NCBI RefSeq assembly: GCF_009928525.1 | Contig: NZ_JAABOK010000006.1 | Span: forward strand, 372,001-436,000 | Source of the DNA: Chitinophaga solisilvae | GTDB lineage: Bacteria; Bacteroidota; Bacteroidia; Chitinophagales; Chitinophagaceae | DNA: 64,000 nt | Direction: 5' to 3' | In this document: in pieces, positions 41,790 to 51,170 of the stretch | Layout: each line of letters begins with the position of its first letter | How positions within the stretch are numbered: position 1 is the stretch's first letter | Made by a program: the position numbers and the translations under genes | Notes under the pieces: model-generated | Told to the model about the DNA's origin: nothing | Database searches by the model: none | Seen by the model: only the letters and a program-made list of their open reading frames with translations

Positions 41790-44489
41790 TTAGATTGTTT
41801 CTTTTTTTGTAGCCGCCACATATAGTAATCCCAGAATAAATATTGCAAATGCGGATGTTACCAGAAAAGGAAAGTATTGGAACCGTAACGCTATTGGTGA
41901 GGCGAATACGCTGAAGGCCATGTTGGTTATCCATAACAGGAAAGAAAGAAGAAATATTTTCGTCAGTAGCTTCCCTTGTTTATAAACTCCCAGAATGAGA
42001 ATGCAGATCATACCAAAGAAATAAATAACATTCATCGTACCTGAAAGAATTGGATATATTTCCAGTATGGTAACCCTGAATGTTTTAACCCTGGTGAAAA
42101 CATTGCCGCTTTTATAATGAAACCATTTCTGTCCTTCTAACCCAATCTGTTTATCTCCCATGTTATACGCCGCAAGAAATTCAGTTGGGGGCGTATAATA
42201 TTTTATAAAGTTTGGCCATATATAGTGTTGTAAGAAGGATACTGGATATTGCTTTATTATATAAGATCCATACTCCTGATAGAGTGGAGCTACTTTAGCC
42301 CATTTCGTAAGTATATCAGTTGTAGAGTCTTTTTTAAACTGGAGCGCCATATAGTCCTGCAAAGGCATACCTGGTGACCACATATAAAAAGTACTTGCAG
42401 CGATTGCCTCATGTGGAAATTTCTTCGTATCCCTCGTGCTATCAAAATACTCCCTTATCATATTATCCAGCTTCCTGAACTTGGCCGGTACCGGCTTACG
42501 AGCCGCACTATCAATATACCTATAGGTATACATCGCATTGTTTGCCATCTGCCAGCCTGTGAAAGGCGTAAACTGCCTGGTGCCTGTCTTCTCCTTATAC
42601 GCATTTACATTGAACTGAATAAACCATCCGATGAGTAACACGCTTAATCCGAAGGTCCAGATCTTTTTCTTCCAGGAGGCAGCCGAAAGGAGCAGGGCAA
42701 ACGCTGATAAGGCGGGATACCACAAGGCGTTATATCTTACAGTGAATGCCAGGAAGAGCACTATGCAATGCCAGAGCAATACTTTCGTGGTCGGCTTGTA
42801 TATGATCCAGAGAAGCAGTGTTAACCAGGTCAGGCTCAGGCCAAGGAACAAGGCGTCGCTGGAAACGTAATTGCTGATGTAGAGCAGTGCCGGATTAGCC
42901 AGTACAAAAACAAGCATCGCAATTTTGATTCCCTTGATAGGTTCAAAGAACTTGAAAATTGTAAAGACAAATCCTAAAACACTGATCTGAACGAAGAAAT
43001 ACTGAATGGCAATTAAGGCGGTGTCATAATGTGTGAATACGCTGAGTAGTCGTAGAAACTTAGAGTACCCGATCGGATAAGTATTGATATCCATGTTATG
43101 AATGGCCGTCTCCAGGTACGCATATGAATCCCCGTTGATAAACCCTGCAAACGGATATATATACTTAAACACCCCAAACTGCACTACCATCGCCAGCACA
43201 GAAGCTATCACATACCACCGGTTCTTCGGGTTCCTGAACACATAGTCCGCCAGTGTCTTCTCTTCACGGACCACCTTACTCCCTGATAACGGCGTGGCCC
43301 ATATATTCTCCTTCTCTGCTACGCCGCTGTTGATGTTCTCCACGGTGGTGGAAGCGGTGGCAGTGGCATAGGTTATGTCATTATTCTTATGCATGGCATT
43401 GCCGCCTACGAGAAACAAATTCTTAAATCTGTCAAAGAACTCACGAACAGCGCCAAACTGTTCATATTGTGTGGAATACACGGCTAATGCCTTTTCGGTC
43501 CTTGTGACCGCTGTATCCAGCACATTGGTGGAGCAGGATAACCCTGACTTGTCCAGCTCTGCGATGGCGAGTTGTTGTATTTCTTCGTCGCTGAGCCGCC
43601 ATAGGGCATCCCCATGGGAGCAGTAGTATTCCATGTTTACCCACACGGCGCCCTGTACGGGTGTATTCACCTGTATGCGGGCTGCTTTAATATCTTTTCC
43701 GGCGATATAGATGGCACAATCCTTTACTTCGAATGGTTTCCATTCTCCGGTGGATTTGTTGAGGAAGGACAACTTCTTCAGTAGTATGCTGGCGGTGATC
43801 ACATTTCTGTATTTCAGCCCGGCAGCGGTCTCCTTGATTTCCGGCGGCGTGTAACCGTTCAGGTTATTGACCAGGTCCTGCGCCGGAATAGTGGAGATGA
43901 AGTAGTCTCCTTCCATATGTACCGCTTCTTCTGTAACATGATTGAAGGCGGTGATGGAGGTAATGTTGTCATCTTTAACGCTGATCTCCTGTATGCCATG
44001 ATATTTCAGAATCTTTCCGCCCATCACTTCTACCTGGTGTGTCAGATTATGTCCTGTCGTGGCGTTGTTCATCGGAGGGATACCCCAGGAGGCGGGTATT
44101 TCCCTGCAGGTAAGACCACACAGCTTTTCTGTATAATCTTTATAGAAGGCTTCGTATAATGCTTTGCCGTAACGGTTCACCATGGCGTCTTCCAGTGTTT
44201 TCTCCTTCCTGCGTGGAAAAAGCTGTGCTTTGATATAGGAAGGAACGAGACGCAGACCAGCTCCTACGCCCAGATGACGCAGGGTGTCCATATTTAAATG
44301 AACCGGATTGGCAAATAGTCTGTTGTTGTAGTAGATATATGATTCATGCTGTACACCCATCCCCGACGCATTTCCCGTACTCCCTGACTCCTCCAGAATT
44401 ACAGGAATGATATCCGTCCGCTGCAATAATGTATACGCTGTAATAAGGCCGGCAGGGCCAGCACCAATTATGATGGCTTTTTTATTCAT
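41790..44489 (-). CDS. Fusion of FAD-dependent oxidoreductase and GT-C-like membrane domain
   Basis: 899 residues in one uninterrupted frame. Residues 1-395 are an amine-oxidase/UDP-galactopyranose-mutase-like FAD domain starting AIIIGAGPAGLITAYTLL, with a C-terminal FAD motif near LFLVGGNAMHKNNDITYA. Residues about 420-895 have many hydrophobic helices and GDSYAYLETAIHN in the first outside loop, as in polyprenyl-phosphate-sugar glycosyltransferases (GT-C fold, ArnT/PMT-like). The FAD half has host-like GC; the membrane half becomes AT-rich. It may make or transfer a modified sugar onto a lipid or protein. The fusion is unusual. Confidence 0.75.
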   Translation of the reverse strand: MNKKAIIIGAGPAGLITAYTLLQRTDIIPVILEESGSTGNASGMGVQHESYIYYNNRLFANPVHLNMDTLRHLGVGAGLRLVPSYIKAQLFPRRKEKTLEDAMVNRYGKALYEAFYKDYTEKLCGLTCREIPASWGIPPMNNATTGHNLTHQVEVMGGKILKYHGIQEISVKDDNITSITAFNHVTEEAVHMEGDYFISTIPAQDLVNNLNGYTPPEIKETAAGLKYRNVITASILLKKLSFLNKSTGEWKPFEVKDCAIYIAGKDIKAARIQVNTPVQGAVWVNMEYYCSHGDALWRLSDEEIQQLAIAELDKSGLSCSTNVLDTAVTRTEKALAVYSTQYEQFGAVREFFDRFKNLFLVGGNAMHKNNDITYATATASTTVENINSGVAEKENIWATPLSGSKVVREEKTLADYVFRNPKNRWYVIASVLAMVVQFGVFKYIYPFAGFINGDSYAYLETAIHNMDINTYPIGYSKFLRLLSVFTHYDTALIAIQYFFVQISVLGFVFTIFKFFEPIKGIKIAMLVFVLANPALLYISNYVSSDALFLGLSLTWLTLLLWIIYKPTTKVLLWHCIVLFLAFTVRYNALWYPALSAFALLLSAASWKKKIWTFGLSVLLIGWFIQFNVNAYKEKTGTRQFTPFTGWQMANNAMYTYRYIDSAARKPVPAKFRKLDNMIREYFDSTRDTKKFPHEAIAASTFYMWSPGMPLQDYMALQFKKDSTTDILTKWAKVAPLYQEYGSYIIKQYPVSFLQHYIWPNFIKYYTPPTEFLAAYNMGDKQIGLEGQKWFHYKSGNVFTRVKTFRVTILEIYPILSGTMNVIYFFGMICILILGVYKQGKLLTKIFLLSFLLWITNMAFSVFASPIALRFQYFPFLVTSAFAIFILGLLYVAATKKETI

Positions 44490-44907
44490 GGTTTATATAT
44501 GAGGGAACTACCGGATGTTGCAATAAATCGAATCACGTATGTCGAGAAAAGATGTCTTTATCGCGACAGTGCCCTGCCTGGATAAACAGGGCTTCTTTTC
44601 TCAAAATAACTATGTATGTTAGAAGGCACATAACGTGCTTCTGTAAACGGTAGCATTTTCATAGTAATTTTTTTTCGTTAAATAAGGTATCGTTTTCGGC
44701 ATAGCGTACCCGCATTCGATAACGGAAAACAGGCACTGATGTATGGGGAAAAATAATGTCAATAACGGTTATTTGTTTTGAGTACAATTGCTGGCATCAC
44801 GTTTTTCAAGAGTTTCAAGAGGTTATTTTCAATAAGTGTTTTTTCATTTTCTTATGTGAATTTCTACAATTACTCCTGAATAAATCTTCAATATTTCAAA
44901 TTAAAAA
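44490..44907. other. Gene-free gap with a hairpin
   Basis: No gene seen. GCCCTG (44571-44576) pairs with CAGGGC (44587-44592), and further out GAGAAAAGA (44544-44552) pairs with TCTTTTCTC (44594-44602), though the arms are uneven. The rest is AT-rich. It probably carries the promoter of the FAD/GT operon on the minus strand and the 3' region of the AraC gene. Confidence 0.45.
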
Positions 44908-45933
44908 CTAGAATTTTTCGGCAGAGGCTTCCATTTTACGATACATGGACGGCGTCACATTGAAGTGTTTACGGAAAACCTGCGAGAAGTAATTAGGGTC
45001 TGTAAATCCCACTGCATACGTGATTTCCTTCACCTGTTGCTGCGTATTCTTCAGCAGCCACGCTGCCTGTTGGATACGGCAGAATTCCAGGTATTCCCGT
45101 GGCGTTCTCGCATACAGCTGCTTGAAACCCTTTTCCAGGCTGGTGGTATTCATCCCCGCCAGCTGGCTTAATTTAGGAATCGCGATGTGCGACTGGTAAT
45201 TCTTCCGGATATACTCCTTTACATGATGCAGGGCATTCTCCAGCTCCTCTTTATAAGGAGATACCGTTTTCTTCTCCTGCAGCAGCGCCATAAAATACAG
45301 GGCCAGTATATCATGTATATACCTCCGGATATTAAATTTACCCAGTGTATCTTCCGGGTTAATCATCCGGATCTTATACAGGATGTCTATGCCCATCGGC
45401 GGAATGCTGAAGGCCGGCAACATATCTGCTGTACCACTTTCTGCCTGCTGCGCGTCATATATCTCCCGGAACCGGGGATGTAACTCCAGAAAACTTTCCA
45501 GAAAGGAGGAAGAGAACGAAAAGTAGGCAATCTCATAATTCCCTTTACGCAAACTGCAGATACTCCGCGGTAACGGTGGGGTATATATGAAATTGAACTG
45601 CTGGGCAGACAATAGAGCTGGTCCGTATGTCCCCAGCTCTATATCTATCTCTCCCTGCAGGACTACCTGCAACGACACCATCGGATGCGTGGGCGCTGCA
45701 TGTACCTGCAAAGACCTTGTCAGGAAAAAGTTGATCCAGCCGAATGTCCAGTCACGGTCGCTGATCTCCTGCTGGAAATAGCAACCGAAAGGTCCTTCGG
45801 TGTATTGTATATGGGCGCCCTGGATGCTGTATTTAGCAAAGGCAGTGGGTAACAAATATCGTTGCTCTTCGTTGGTCATGGTTTTGCCAGGTAGATAAAA
45901 CTGAATGCTGCCCGGCACGCGGAAATTTACCAT
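44908..45933 (-). CDS. AraC-family transcriptional regulator
   Basis: 341 residues. N-terminal sensor domain, then a double HTH (about 240-335) with IPKLSQLAGMNTTSLEKGF and VKEITYAVGFTDPNYFSQVF, closing NVTPSMYRKM. Effector and targets are unknown. It lies on the same strand as the FAD/GT operon and upstream of it, and its back-to-back partner is the LysR gene. It could control either. Confidence 0.9.
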   Translation of the reverse strand: MVNFRVPGSIQFYLPGKTMTNEEQRYLLPTAFAKYSIQGAHIQYTEGPFGCYFQQEISDRDWTFGWINFFLTRSLQVHAAPTHPMVSLQVVLQGEIDIELGTYGPALLSAQQFNFIYTPPLPRSICSLRKGNYEIAYFSFSSSFLESFLELHPRFREIYDAQQAESGTADMLPAFSIPPMGIDILYKIRMINPEDTLGKFNIRRYIHDILALYFMALLQEKKTVSPYKEELENALHHVKEYIRKNYQSHIAIPKLSQLAGMNTTSLEKGFKQLYARTPREYLEFCRIQQAAWLLKNTQQQVKEITYAVGFTDPNYFSQVFRKHFNVTPSMYRKMEASAEKF

Positions 45934-46210
45934 CTTTCTTCGTTTGAGGGGACAAAGTAGATCGGATCTTTGAATAGGCCGTTGTGTCTGTATAGCAAAA
46001 TAATATATGCCTCTGCGCCTTCACTGCAGGAGAGGGATCTGCGGAAAAAAATAAGGATTCCTGCCACTGTCAGCGGTCGCAGACTGCTGCCCGGATGCAC
46101 TTTCGCTGCTTTTGTCAGCCTTACTGCAAACAAATGGCAATAAATGCTACATTTATGTTGTCCCGCAGATTGAAACACACGGGCTTATATCCGGTAAAAC
46201 AACAGATTGT

Positions 46211-47110
46211 ATGGAGATTCGCCACCTGAAACTAGTTAAAGCCATCGTAGAACAAGGCAGCATCGCTAATGCCATCGATGAACTGCACCTTACCGCCAGC
46301 GCCCTCAGTTACCAGCTGAAGGAGGCGGAACAGCAACTGGGCACTCCCATCTTTCTCCGTGTCAATAAAAAGCTGGTGCTGACCGCCGCCGGCCATGAAG
46401 TATATAATACGGCTGTCAGCATCCTAAAGGAACTGAACCAGCTCAGCAACAATGTGAAAGAGGTACAGCAGGGCCGGTCAGGCACTATCCGCCTGTCAGT
46501 CCAGTACTATACTACCTGGCACTGGCTGCCGGCGGTTATCAGCCGCTTTCATGAGTCATTTCCCAATATAGATGTACGGGTGGTATTTGCAGAGAATGAG
46601 ATTGCCATGGAAGAACTGCGCGGAGGAAGTATCGACCTGCTGCTGACGTGTATGCAGACGGAGAAGCACCCCGTTACATACGCTACTTTATTTAAAGACG
46701 AGATGGTGGCACTCACACCGGATAATGATTACTGGAGAAGTAAAACTTTTGCTGCCGCAGATGATTTCCGCGACGCTAACCTCATTGTACATGCCAGACC
46801 AGAGAAGTCGGATGTATTATATACAGAGGTGCTGCAGCCTGCGGGTATCACGCCCCGGAGTATTACAGTATTACCGCTGGCGGATGCTGCCCTGGCTATG
46901 ATCCGCAGCGGCATGGGCGTGTCTGTGATGACGCGCACTGCGGTACAGTCGGCGCTCACGGGCGAAGATATCCGTGTGCTGCCGGTCACCGCACACGGAC
47001 TCTTCAAATACCAGTATGCGGCTATGCTGCACCAAGAACATATGCCGCCCTACCTGGATGCGTTTATCCGCCACCTCAGCTTCAGCTCTGTGAAGCCAGC
47101 AGTACTTTAA
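46211..47110 (+). CDS. LysR-family regulator, MetR-like
   Basis: 299 residues from the ATG at 46211. Winged HTH (about 1-62; RHLKLVKAIVEQGSIANAI, then LHLTASALSYQLKEAEQQLG) and a LysR effector domain. The N-terminus (MEIRHLKLV) and QPAGITPRS in the C-terminal half resemble MetR, the homocysteine-sensing activator of methionine genes. An in-frame ATG at 46112 would add 33 residues that do not belong to the family. It converges with and overlaps (29 bases) a MetX-like gene. Confidence 0.88.
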   Translation: MEIRHLKLVKAIVEQGSIANAIDELHLTASALSYQLKEAEQQLGTPIFLRVNKKLVLTAAGHEVYNTAVSILKELNQLSNNVKEVQQGRSGTIRLSVQYYTTWHWLPAVISRFHESFPNIDVRVVFAENEIAMEELRGGSIDLLLTCMQTEKHPVTYATLFKDEMVALTPDNDYWRSKTFAAADDFRDANLIVHARPEKSDVLYTEVLQPAGITPRSITVLPLADAALAMIRSGMGVSVMTRTAVQSALTGEDIRVLPVTAHGLFKYQYAAMLHQEHMPPYLDAFIRHLSFSSVKPAVL

Positions 47111-48083
47111 GATGATCGTCTATAAAGGCGGTATCCGGCGGATGTATACCCCTGCCGCCTGCGAAGTGCCCCCAGATGGAAGGAACAGGCACCAGCGTGG
47201 CGTTGGGCATATGCTCCACCGCCAGGCGATGATCTTCTACCGGGAAGTACATATCCGTGCTGCCGGGCATCACCAGCGCCCTGGCCCTGATAGCGTTCAA
47301 TGCGCGTACATGGTCATGCTGAAAAACTTCGTTGGCGCTGATGTCTGCGCCATATTGCCCGGTCTTTATCATACTTAATATATCCTGCGGATCCCAGCTG
47401 AGAAAAGACGCCTCCCAGAAACCCCGCAGGAAATCTTCCAGGGATGCGAATCCCAGCGCTGTCCGGAATAATTCTTCCCGGTAAAAATCCTGCGTAAAGG
47501 CCCAGCCTGCCAGCACGCGGGCCATGGCCCGCAATCCCTGCTCCGGCGTAATACCGCCTTTGAGCGCTGCTGCCAGCCCTTCCAGGAACACAAAGGTATG
47601 CGGTGATGTACGCGGCGTGCCACAGAATGGCGCTATCCGTGCTACCATATCCGGGTATAAGGCTCCCCACTGGTATACCTGAGCAGCGGCCATCGACCAG
47701 CCTACGGCCAGCTGTATATGCCTGACACCCAGATGCCCGGTCAGCAGCCGGTGCTGCAGCCGCACATTATCATAAAGGGTTACCTGCGGAAAATAGGCGC
47801 CGTTGAAAGGAGGAGGCGTATTGGACGGGGAAGAAGACAAGCCGTTCCCCAGCATATTGGGAACGATGATAAAGTACTGCTCCGGGTTCAGGGCCATCTG
47901 CGGGCCTATCAGCCATTCATTGTCTGTGTGCCGCCCTGAAAACCAGGTCGGATACAGGATGGCATTATCTTTGGCGCTGTTCAGCCGGCCGTAGGTCTTA
48001 TAGGCAATACGGCAGTCCGGGAGTGTGATGCCGCTCTGTAGTACTACATCTCCCGCTTCAAAAATCTGGTAATCTGTCTGCAT
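47082..48083 (-). CDS. Alpha/beta hydrolase of the homoserine O-acetyltransferase (MetX) family
   Basis: 333 residues. The family layout is clear: DCRIAYKTYGRLNSAKDNAI, PNMLGNGLSSSPSNT with the oxyanion-side loop, nucleophile Ser in GWSMAAAQVYQWG and a final His in IWGHFAGG. The usual MetX elbow is GGSMGGMQ, so the GWSMAAAQ variant suggests a related acyltransferase or esterase rather than true MetX. Its MetR-like neighbour hints at sulfur-amino-acid metabolism, but this is inference. Confidence 0.82.
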   Translation of the reverse strand: MQTDYQIFEAGDVVLQSGITLPDCRIAYKTYGRLNSAKDNAILYPTWFSGRHTDNEWLIGPQMALNPEQYFIIVPNMLGNGLSSSPSNTPPPFNGAYFPQVTLYDNVRLQHRLLTGHLGVRHIQLAVGWSMAAAQVYQWGALYPDMVARIAPFCGTPRTSPHTFVFLEGLAAALKGGITPEQGLRAMARVLAGWAFTQDFYREELFRTALGFASLEDFLRGFWEASFLSWDPQDILSMIKTGQYGADISANEVFQHDHVRALNAIRARALVMPGSTDMYFPVEDHRLAVEHMPNATLVPVPSIWGHFAGGRGIHPPDTAFIDDHLKVLLASQS

Positions 48084-48268
48084 GGCTTGTTAAAATTTAT
48101 ATAACAGGAATGGATATACGTAAATTGCCTTTGTCTGCTGTAAAAGTAAGCGGGCAGGCCATACGGGAAAAGTGAAAAGAATTGTACATCATGCTGAAGG
48201 AAATTCAGCAGTAAGTGACGGACAGCAGGGACGCAACCGGGAAAACATTTATATCGTATATTGCTGAA

Positions 48269-49411
48269 GTGAGTATAGCGGAAAGAAACAATATTGTCAT
48301 TATAGGCGGCGGACTGGCAGGGCTGACCAGCGCCATTCATCTATGCCGCGCAGGATTGCAGGTAACGCTGATCGAGAAGCATACATATCCCGGACATAAA
48401 GTTTGCGGAGAATATATCTCTAATGAAGTGCTGCCCTACCTGCGATGGCTGGGAGCTGATCCTGCCGTACTGGAACCGGCGCAGCTTTCAAGGGTAGCGG
48501 TGTCGGTGGCCGGAGGCCGCACCATCACATCGCCGCTGCCGCTGGGCGGCTTCGGCGTCAGCCGCTATACGTTGGACCATTTCCTGATGCAACATGCAGC
48601 AGCAGCAGGCTGCCGCATATTGCAGGATACGGTAACGGACATACGTTTCTCCGGAAATGAGTTTGCCATCACAACTGCCCGGCATGGTATGCTGCAGGCG
48701 GAGATGACCATCGGCGCTTACGGAAAGCGCGCTGCCCTCGATACCCGCCTGCAGCGCGGATTCCTGCAGCAACGCTCTCCCTGGCTCGCAGTAAAAGGCC
48801 ACTATGAAGGCGATTTCCCGGAACAGCTGGTGGCGCTGCACAATTTCTCCGGTGGTTACTGCGGCGTGTCCCGCATCGAAAATAAGAAAGTGAATATCTG
48901 CTATCTCGTGAGCTATGACAGCTTCCGGCGCAGTAAAAACCTGCAGGCGCACCGCGAAGAAGTGCTTTACCGTAATCCGCACCTGCGACGCATATTTGAA
49001 AACTGCCGCCCCCTGTTTCCGCAACCGATGACCATCAGCCAGATTGCATTCGGACCTAAACAACCAGTGGACGCACATGTGCTGATGACGGGCGATACCG
49101 CCGGCATGATACATCCGCTCTGCGGCAATGGCATGGCCATGGCGATAGACAGTGCGCGTATCGCGGCGGAACTGCTGACAGCTTATTTCAAAGAGCATAA
49201 ATATAACCGGCAGCAGCTGGAAACAGCTTACACTGCTGCATGGAACAAAGCCTTTAAAAGCCGCATGCAGATGGGCAGCCTGCTCAACGGCCTGTTCCTG
49301 AAAGAAAAATTATCCGCCGCTACCATGCGCGCGCTGACGGTATTCCCGGCATTGCTGCCGGCTATCATCCGCCGCACGCACGGCAAAGCGGCCAATACTT
49401 ATATGTCATGA
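48269..49411 (+). CDS. FAD-dependent oxidoreductase (geranylgeranyl-reductase type) of the T3PKS operon
   Basis: About 380 residues. FAD motif NIVIIGGGLAGLTSAIHL near the N-terminus and the second FAD motif MTGDTAGMIHPLCGNGMAMA. The family includes geranylgeranyl reductases and aromatic hydroxylases. First gene of the operon; by analogy to SrsC of Streptomyces griseus it could hydroxylate a resorcinol ring towards a quinone (inferred). Start GTG 48269 puts the Rossmann motif at the usual place. GTG 48215, behind an AAGGAA box, is the alternative. Its stop overlaps the next start as ATGA. Confidence 0.85.
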   Translation: MSIAERNNIVIIGGGLAGLTSAIHLCRAGLQVTLIEKHTYPGHKVCGEYISNEVLPYLRWLGADPAVLEPAQLSRVAVSVAGGRTITSPLPLGGFGVSRYTLDHFLMQHAAAAGCRILQDTVTDIRFSGNEFAITTARHGMLQAEMTIGAYGKRAALDTRLQRGFLQQRSPWLAVKGHYEGDFPEQLVALHNFSGGYCGVSRIENKKVNICYLVSYDSFRRSKNLQAHREEVLYRNPHLRRIFENCRPLFPQPMTISQIAFGPKQPVDAHVLMTGDTAGMIHPLCGNGMAMAIDSARIAAELLTAYFKEHKYNRQQLETAYTAAWNKAFKSRMQMGSLLNGLFLKEKLSAATMRALTVFPALLPAIIRRTHGKAANTYMS

Positions 49412-50121
49412 TACCCGATACTACCTACAGATCATCAGCGCCTGAAATTATGGACGACTTCCACATGGAAGGCATGCAGCTGGCGAATGCGCTCGATAAA
49501 ATCGCGCGTATCAACCATATGCTGGGTGGTAACCGGATCACGCTGAAAGGAGTGGAAGCACTGATGAAAAATATACCGGCGGGGCAGGAGGTAATCATGG
49601 CAGATATTGGCTGCGGTAACGGTGATATGCTCCGCACACTGGCGGAATATGGCAGGAAAAAACGCTGGAACCTGCGCCTCATCGGTATTGACGCTAACAG
49701 CTTTACCATCAGGCATGCAACGGAATTGTCTGCTGCCTATCCTGAAATCGCCTACCATTGTATGGACATCATGCAGCCGGCATTTGCTGAACTGTCGTAC
49801 CACATTGCTTTGTGTACGCTTACGCTGCATCATTTTACAGACAGGGAAATCGTTGCGCTCATGCAACGGTTACGCACAAACGCCGTTACCGGTATTGTTG
49901 TCAACGACCTGCAGCGCAGCCGCCTGGCCTGGAGCCTTTTCCGCCTGCTGTGCTTTGCGCTGCGCGTCAACCCGATGACAAAGGCAGACGGACTTACATC
50001 TATCTTACGCGGATTCAAAAAACAGGAGCTGATCCGCTTCGCAGAAAAATTACAGGTCACACAATATACTCTCCGCTGGCAATGGGCTTTCCGCTACCAG
50101 TGGATCATTTCAAATGTATGA
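49408..50121 (+). CDS. Class I SAM-dependent methyltransferase of the T3PKS operon
   Basis: 237 residues. SAM motif IMADIGCGNGDMLRTLAEY, acidic second-strand residue in LIGIDANSF and LCTLTLHHFTD as motif IV region. It probably methylates the ring carbon or a hydroxyl of the polyketide product. In the srs pathway a methyltransferase (SrsB) takes this place, though of another fold. ATGA overlaps link it to the genes on both sides. Confidence 0.9.
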   Translation: MIPDTTYRSSAPEIMDDFHMEGMQLANALDKIARINHMLGGNRITLKGVEALMKNIPAGQEVIMADIGCGNGDMLRTLAEYGRKKRWNLRLIGIDANSFTIRHATELSAAYPEIAYHCMDIMQPAFAELSYHIALCTLTLHHFTDREIVALMQRLRTNAVTGIVVNDLQRSRLAWSLFRLLCFALRVNPMTKADGLTSILRGFKKQELIRFAEKLQVTQYTLRWQWAFRYQWIISNV

Positions 50122-51170
50122 ACGTTAAAGTACAGGCAGTAGCTAAGGCATTACCGGCACATTCAAGAACAACCGCTGAAATCATGCCCTTCCTTGATAT
50201 ATGGCTGGGCGGACAGGAAGAGCGGTTTGTCAGAAAGGTGAAGAAAATTTTTGAGAATGCAGGCGTAGATAAACGCTATTCGGTGATGTCGCCGGAAGAA
50301 GTATTTCATCAGACTTCTTTCGAAGAGAAGAATAATATTTATGTGAGAGAAGGGATCAAGCTCGGACAACGCAGTCTGGAAGCCGCGCTGCAGAAGGCCG
50401 GACTCCGGGGCGATCAGCTGGATTATATCATCACCGTCAGTTGTACGGGTATCATGATTCCGTCGCTGGACGCCTACCTGATCAATGCATTGCAGCTGCG
50501 TCAGGATATTGTACGCCTGCCGGTAACGGAAATGGGTTGCGCCGCGGGCGTTTCCGGGATGATCTATGCCTACCAGTTCCTGAAAGCCAATCCTGGCAAG
50601 CGCGCTGCCGTTATCGCTGTAGAGTCGCCTACGGCCACCTTCCAGCTGGATGATTACTCCATGGCCAATATTGTGAGCGCTGCTATCTTCGGCGATGGCG
50701 CCGCCTGCGCTATTCTGTCTTCCCACGAAGCAGATGCAGGGCCGGCTATCACCGCTACGGAGATGTATCATTTCTATGACGCCACGCACCTGATGGGTTT
50801 CCATCTCTCTGATTCCGGCCTGAAAATGGTACTGGATGTGGAAGTGCCGGAGCAGATAGCCACTCATTTCCCGGATATTATTCATCCGTTCCTGGCCAGC
50901 CAGGGCCTGCGCATGGAAGATATACAACACCTGATCTTTCATCCGGGCGGAAAAAAGATTGTGCAGACAGTAGAAGAGCTGTTCCGCGATATCGGGAAAA
51001 ATATCGACGACACAAAAGAAGTGCTGCGGAGTTATGGCAACATGTCCAGCGCTACGGTATTATATGTACTGGAGCGCTTTATGGACAGGGTGCCGCCGGC
51101 CGGCGACAGGGGCCTGATGCTCAGTTTCGGTCCGGGTTTTTCTGCGCAAAGAATATTATTACAATGGTAA
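50118..51170 (+). CDS. Type III polyketide synthase
   Basis: 350 residues, chalcone/stilbene-synthase fold. Catalytic triad visible: Cys141 in EMGCAAGVSG, His275 in LIFHPGGKKI and Asn308 in YGNMSSATVLY; GFGPG-like SFGPGFS closes the active site. It condenses malonyl units onto a starter and cyclises them; with the dedicated fatty-acid genes next door the starter is probably a long acyl group, giving an alkylresorcinol or alkylpyrone. The start at 50118 overlaps the upstream stop (ATGA) and begins the family fold; a longer frame upstream is not conserved. Confidence 0.95.
   Translation: MNVKVQAVAKALPAHSRTTAEIMPFLDIWLGGQEERFVRKVKKIFENAGVDKRYSVMSPEEVFHQTSFEEKNNIYVREGIKLGQRSLEAALQKAGLRGDQLDYIITVSCTGIMIPSLDAYLINALQLRQDIVRLPVTEMGCAAGVSGMIYAYQFLKANPGKRAAVIAVESPTATFQLDDYSMANIVSAAIFGDGAACAILSSHEADAGPAITATEMYHFYDATHLMGFHLSDSGLKMVLDVEVPEQIATHFPDIIHPFLASQGLRMEDIQHLIFHPGGKKIVQTVEELFRDIGKNIDDTKEVLRSYGNMSSATVLYVLERFMDRVPPAGDRGLMLSFGPGFSAQRILLQW

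Noticed and set aside
30147..42500. Integrative element or prophage as the cause of the AT-rich island
   Set aside because: No integrase, transposase, tRNA or direct repeats were seen at the edges, and the left edge lies inside susC, which fits homologous recombination better.
49812..50117. N-terminal extension of the type III PKS
   Set aside because: This part overlaps the methyltransferase in another frame and does not resemble the PKS fold, which begins at 50118 with an ATGA overlap.
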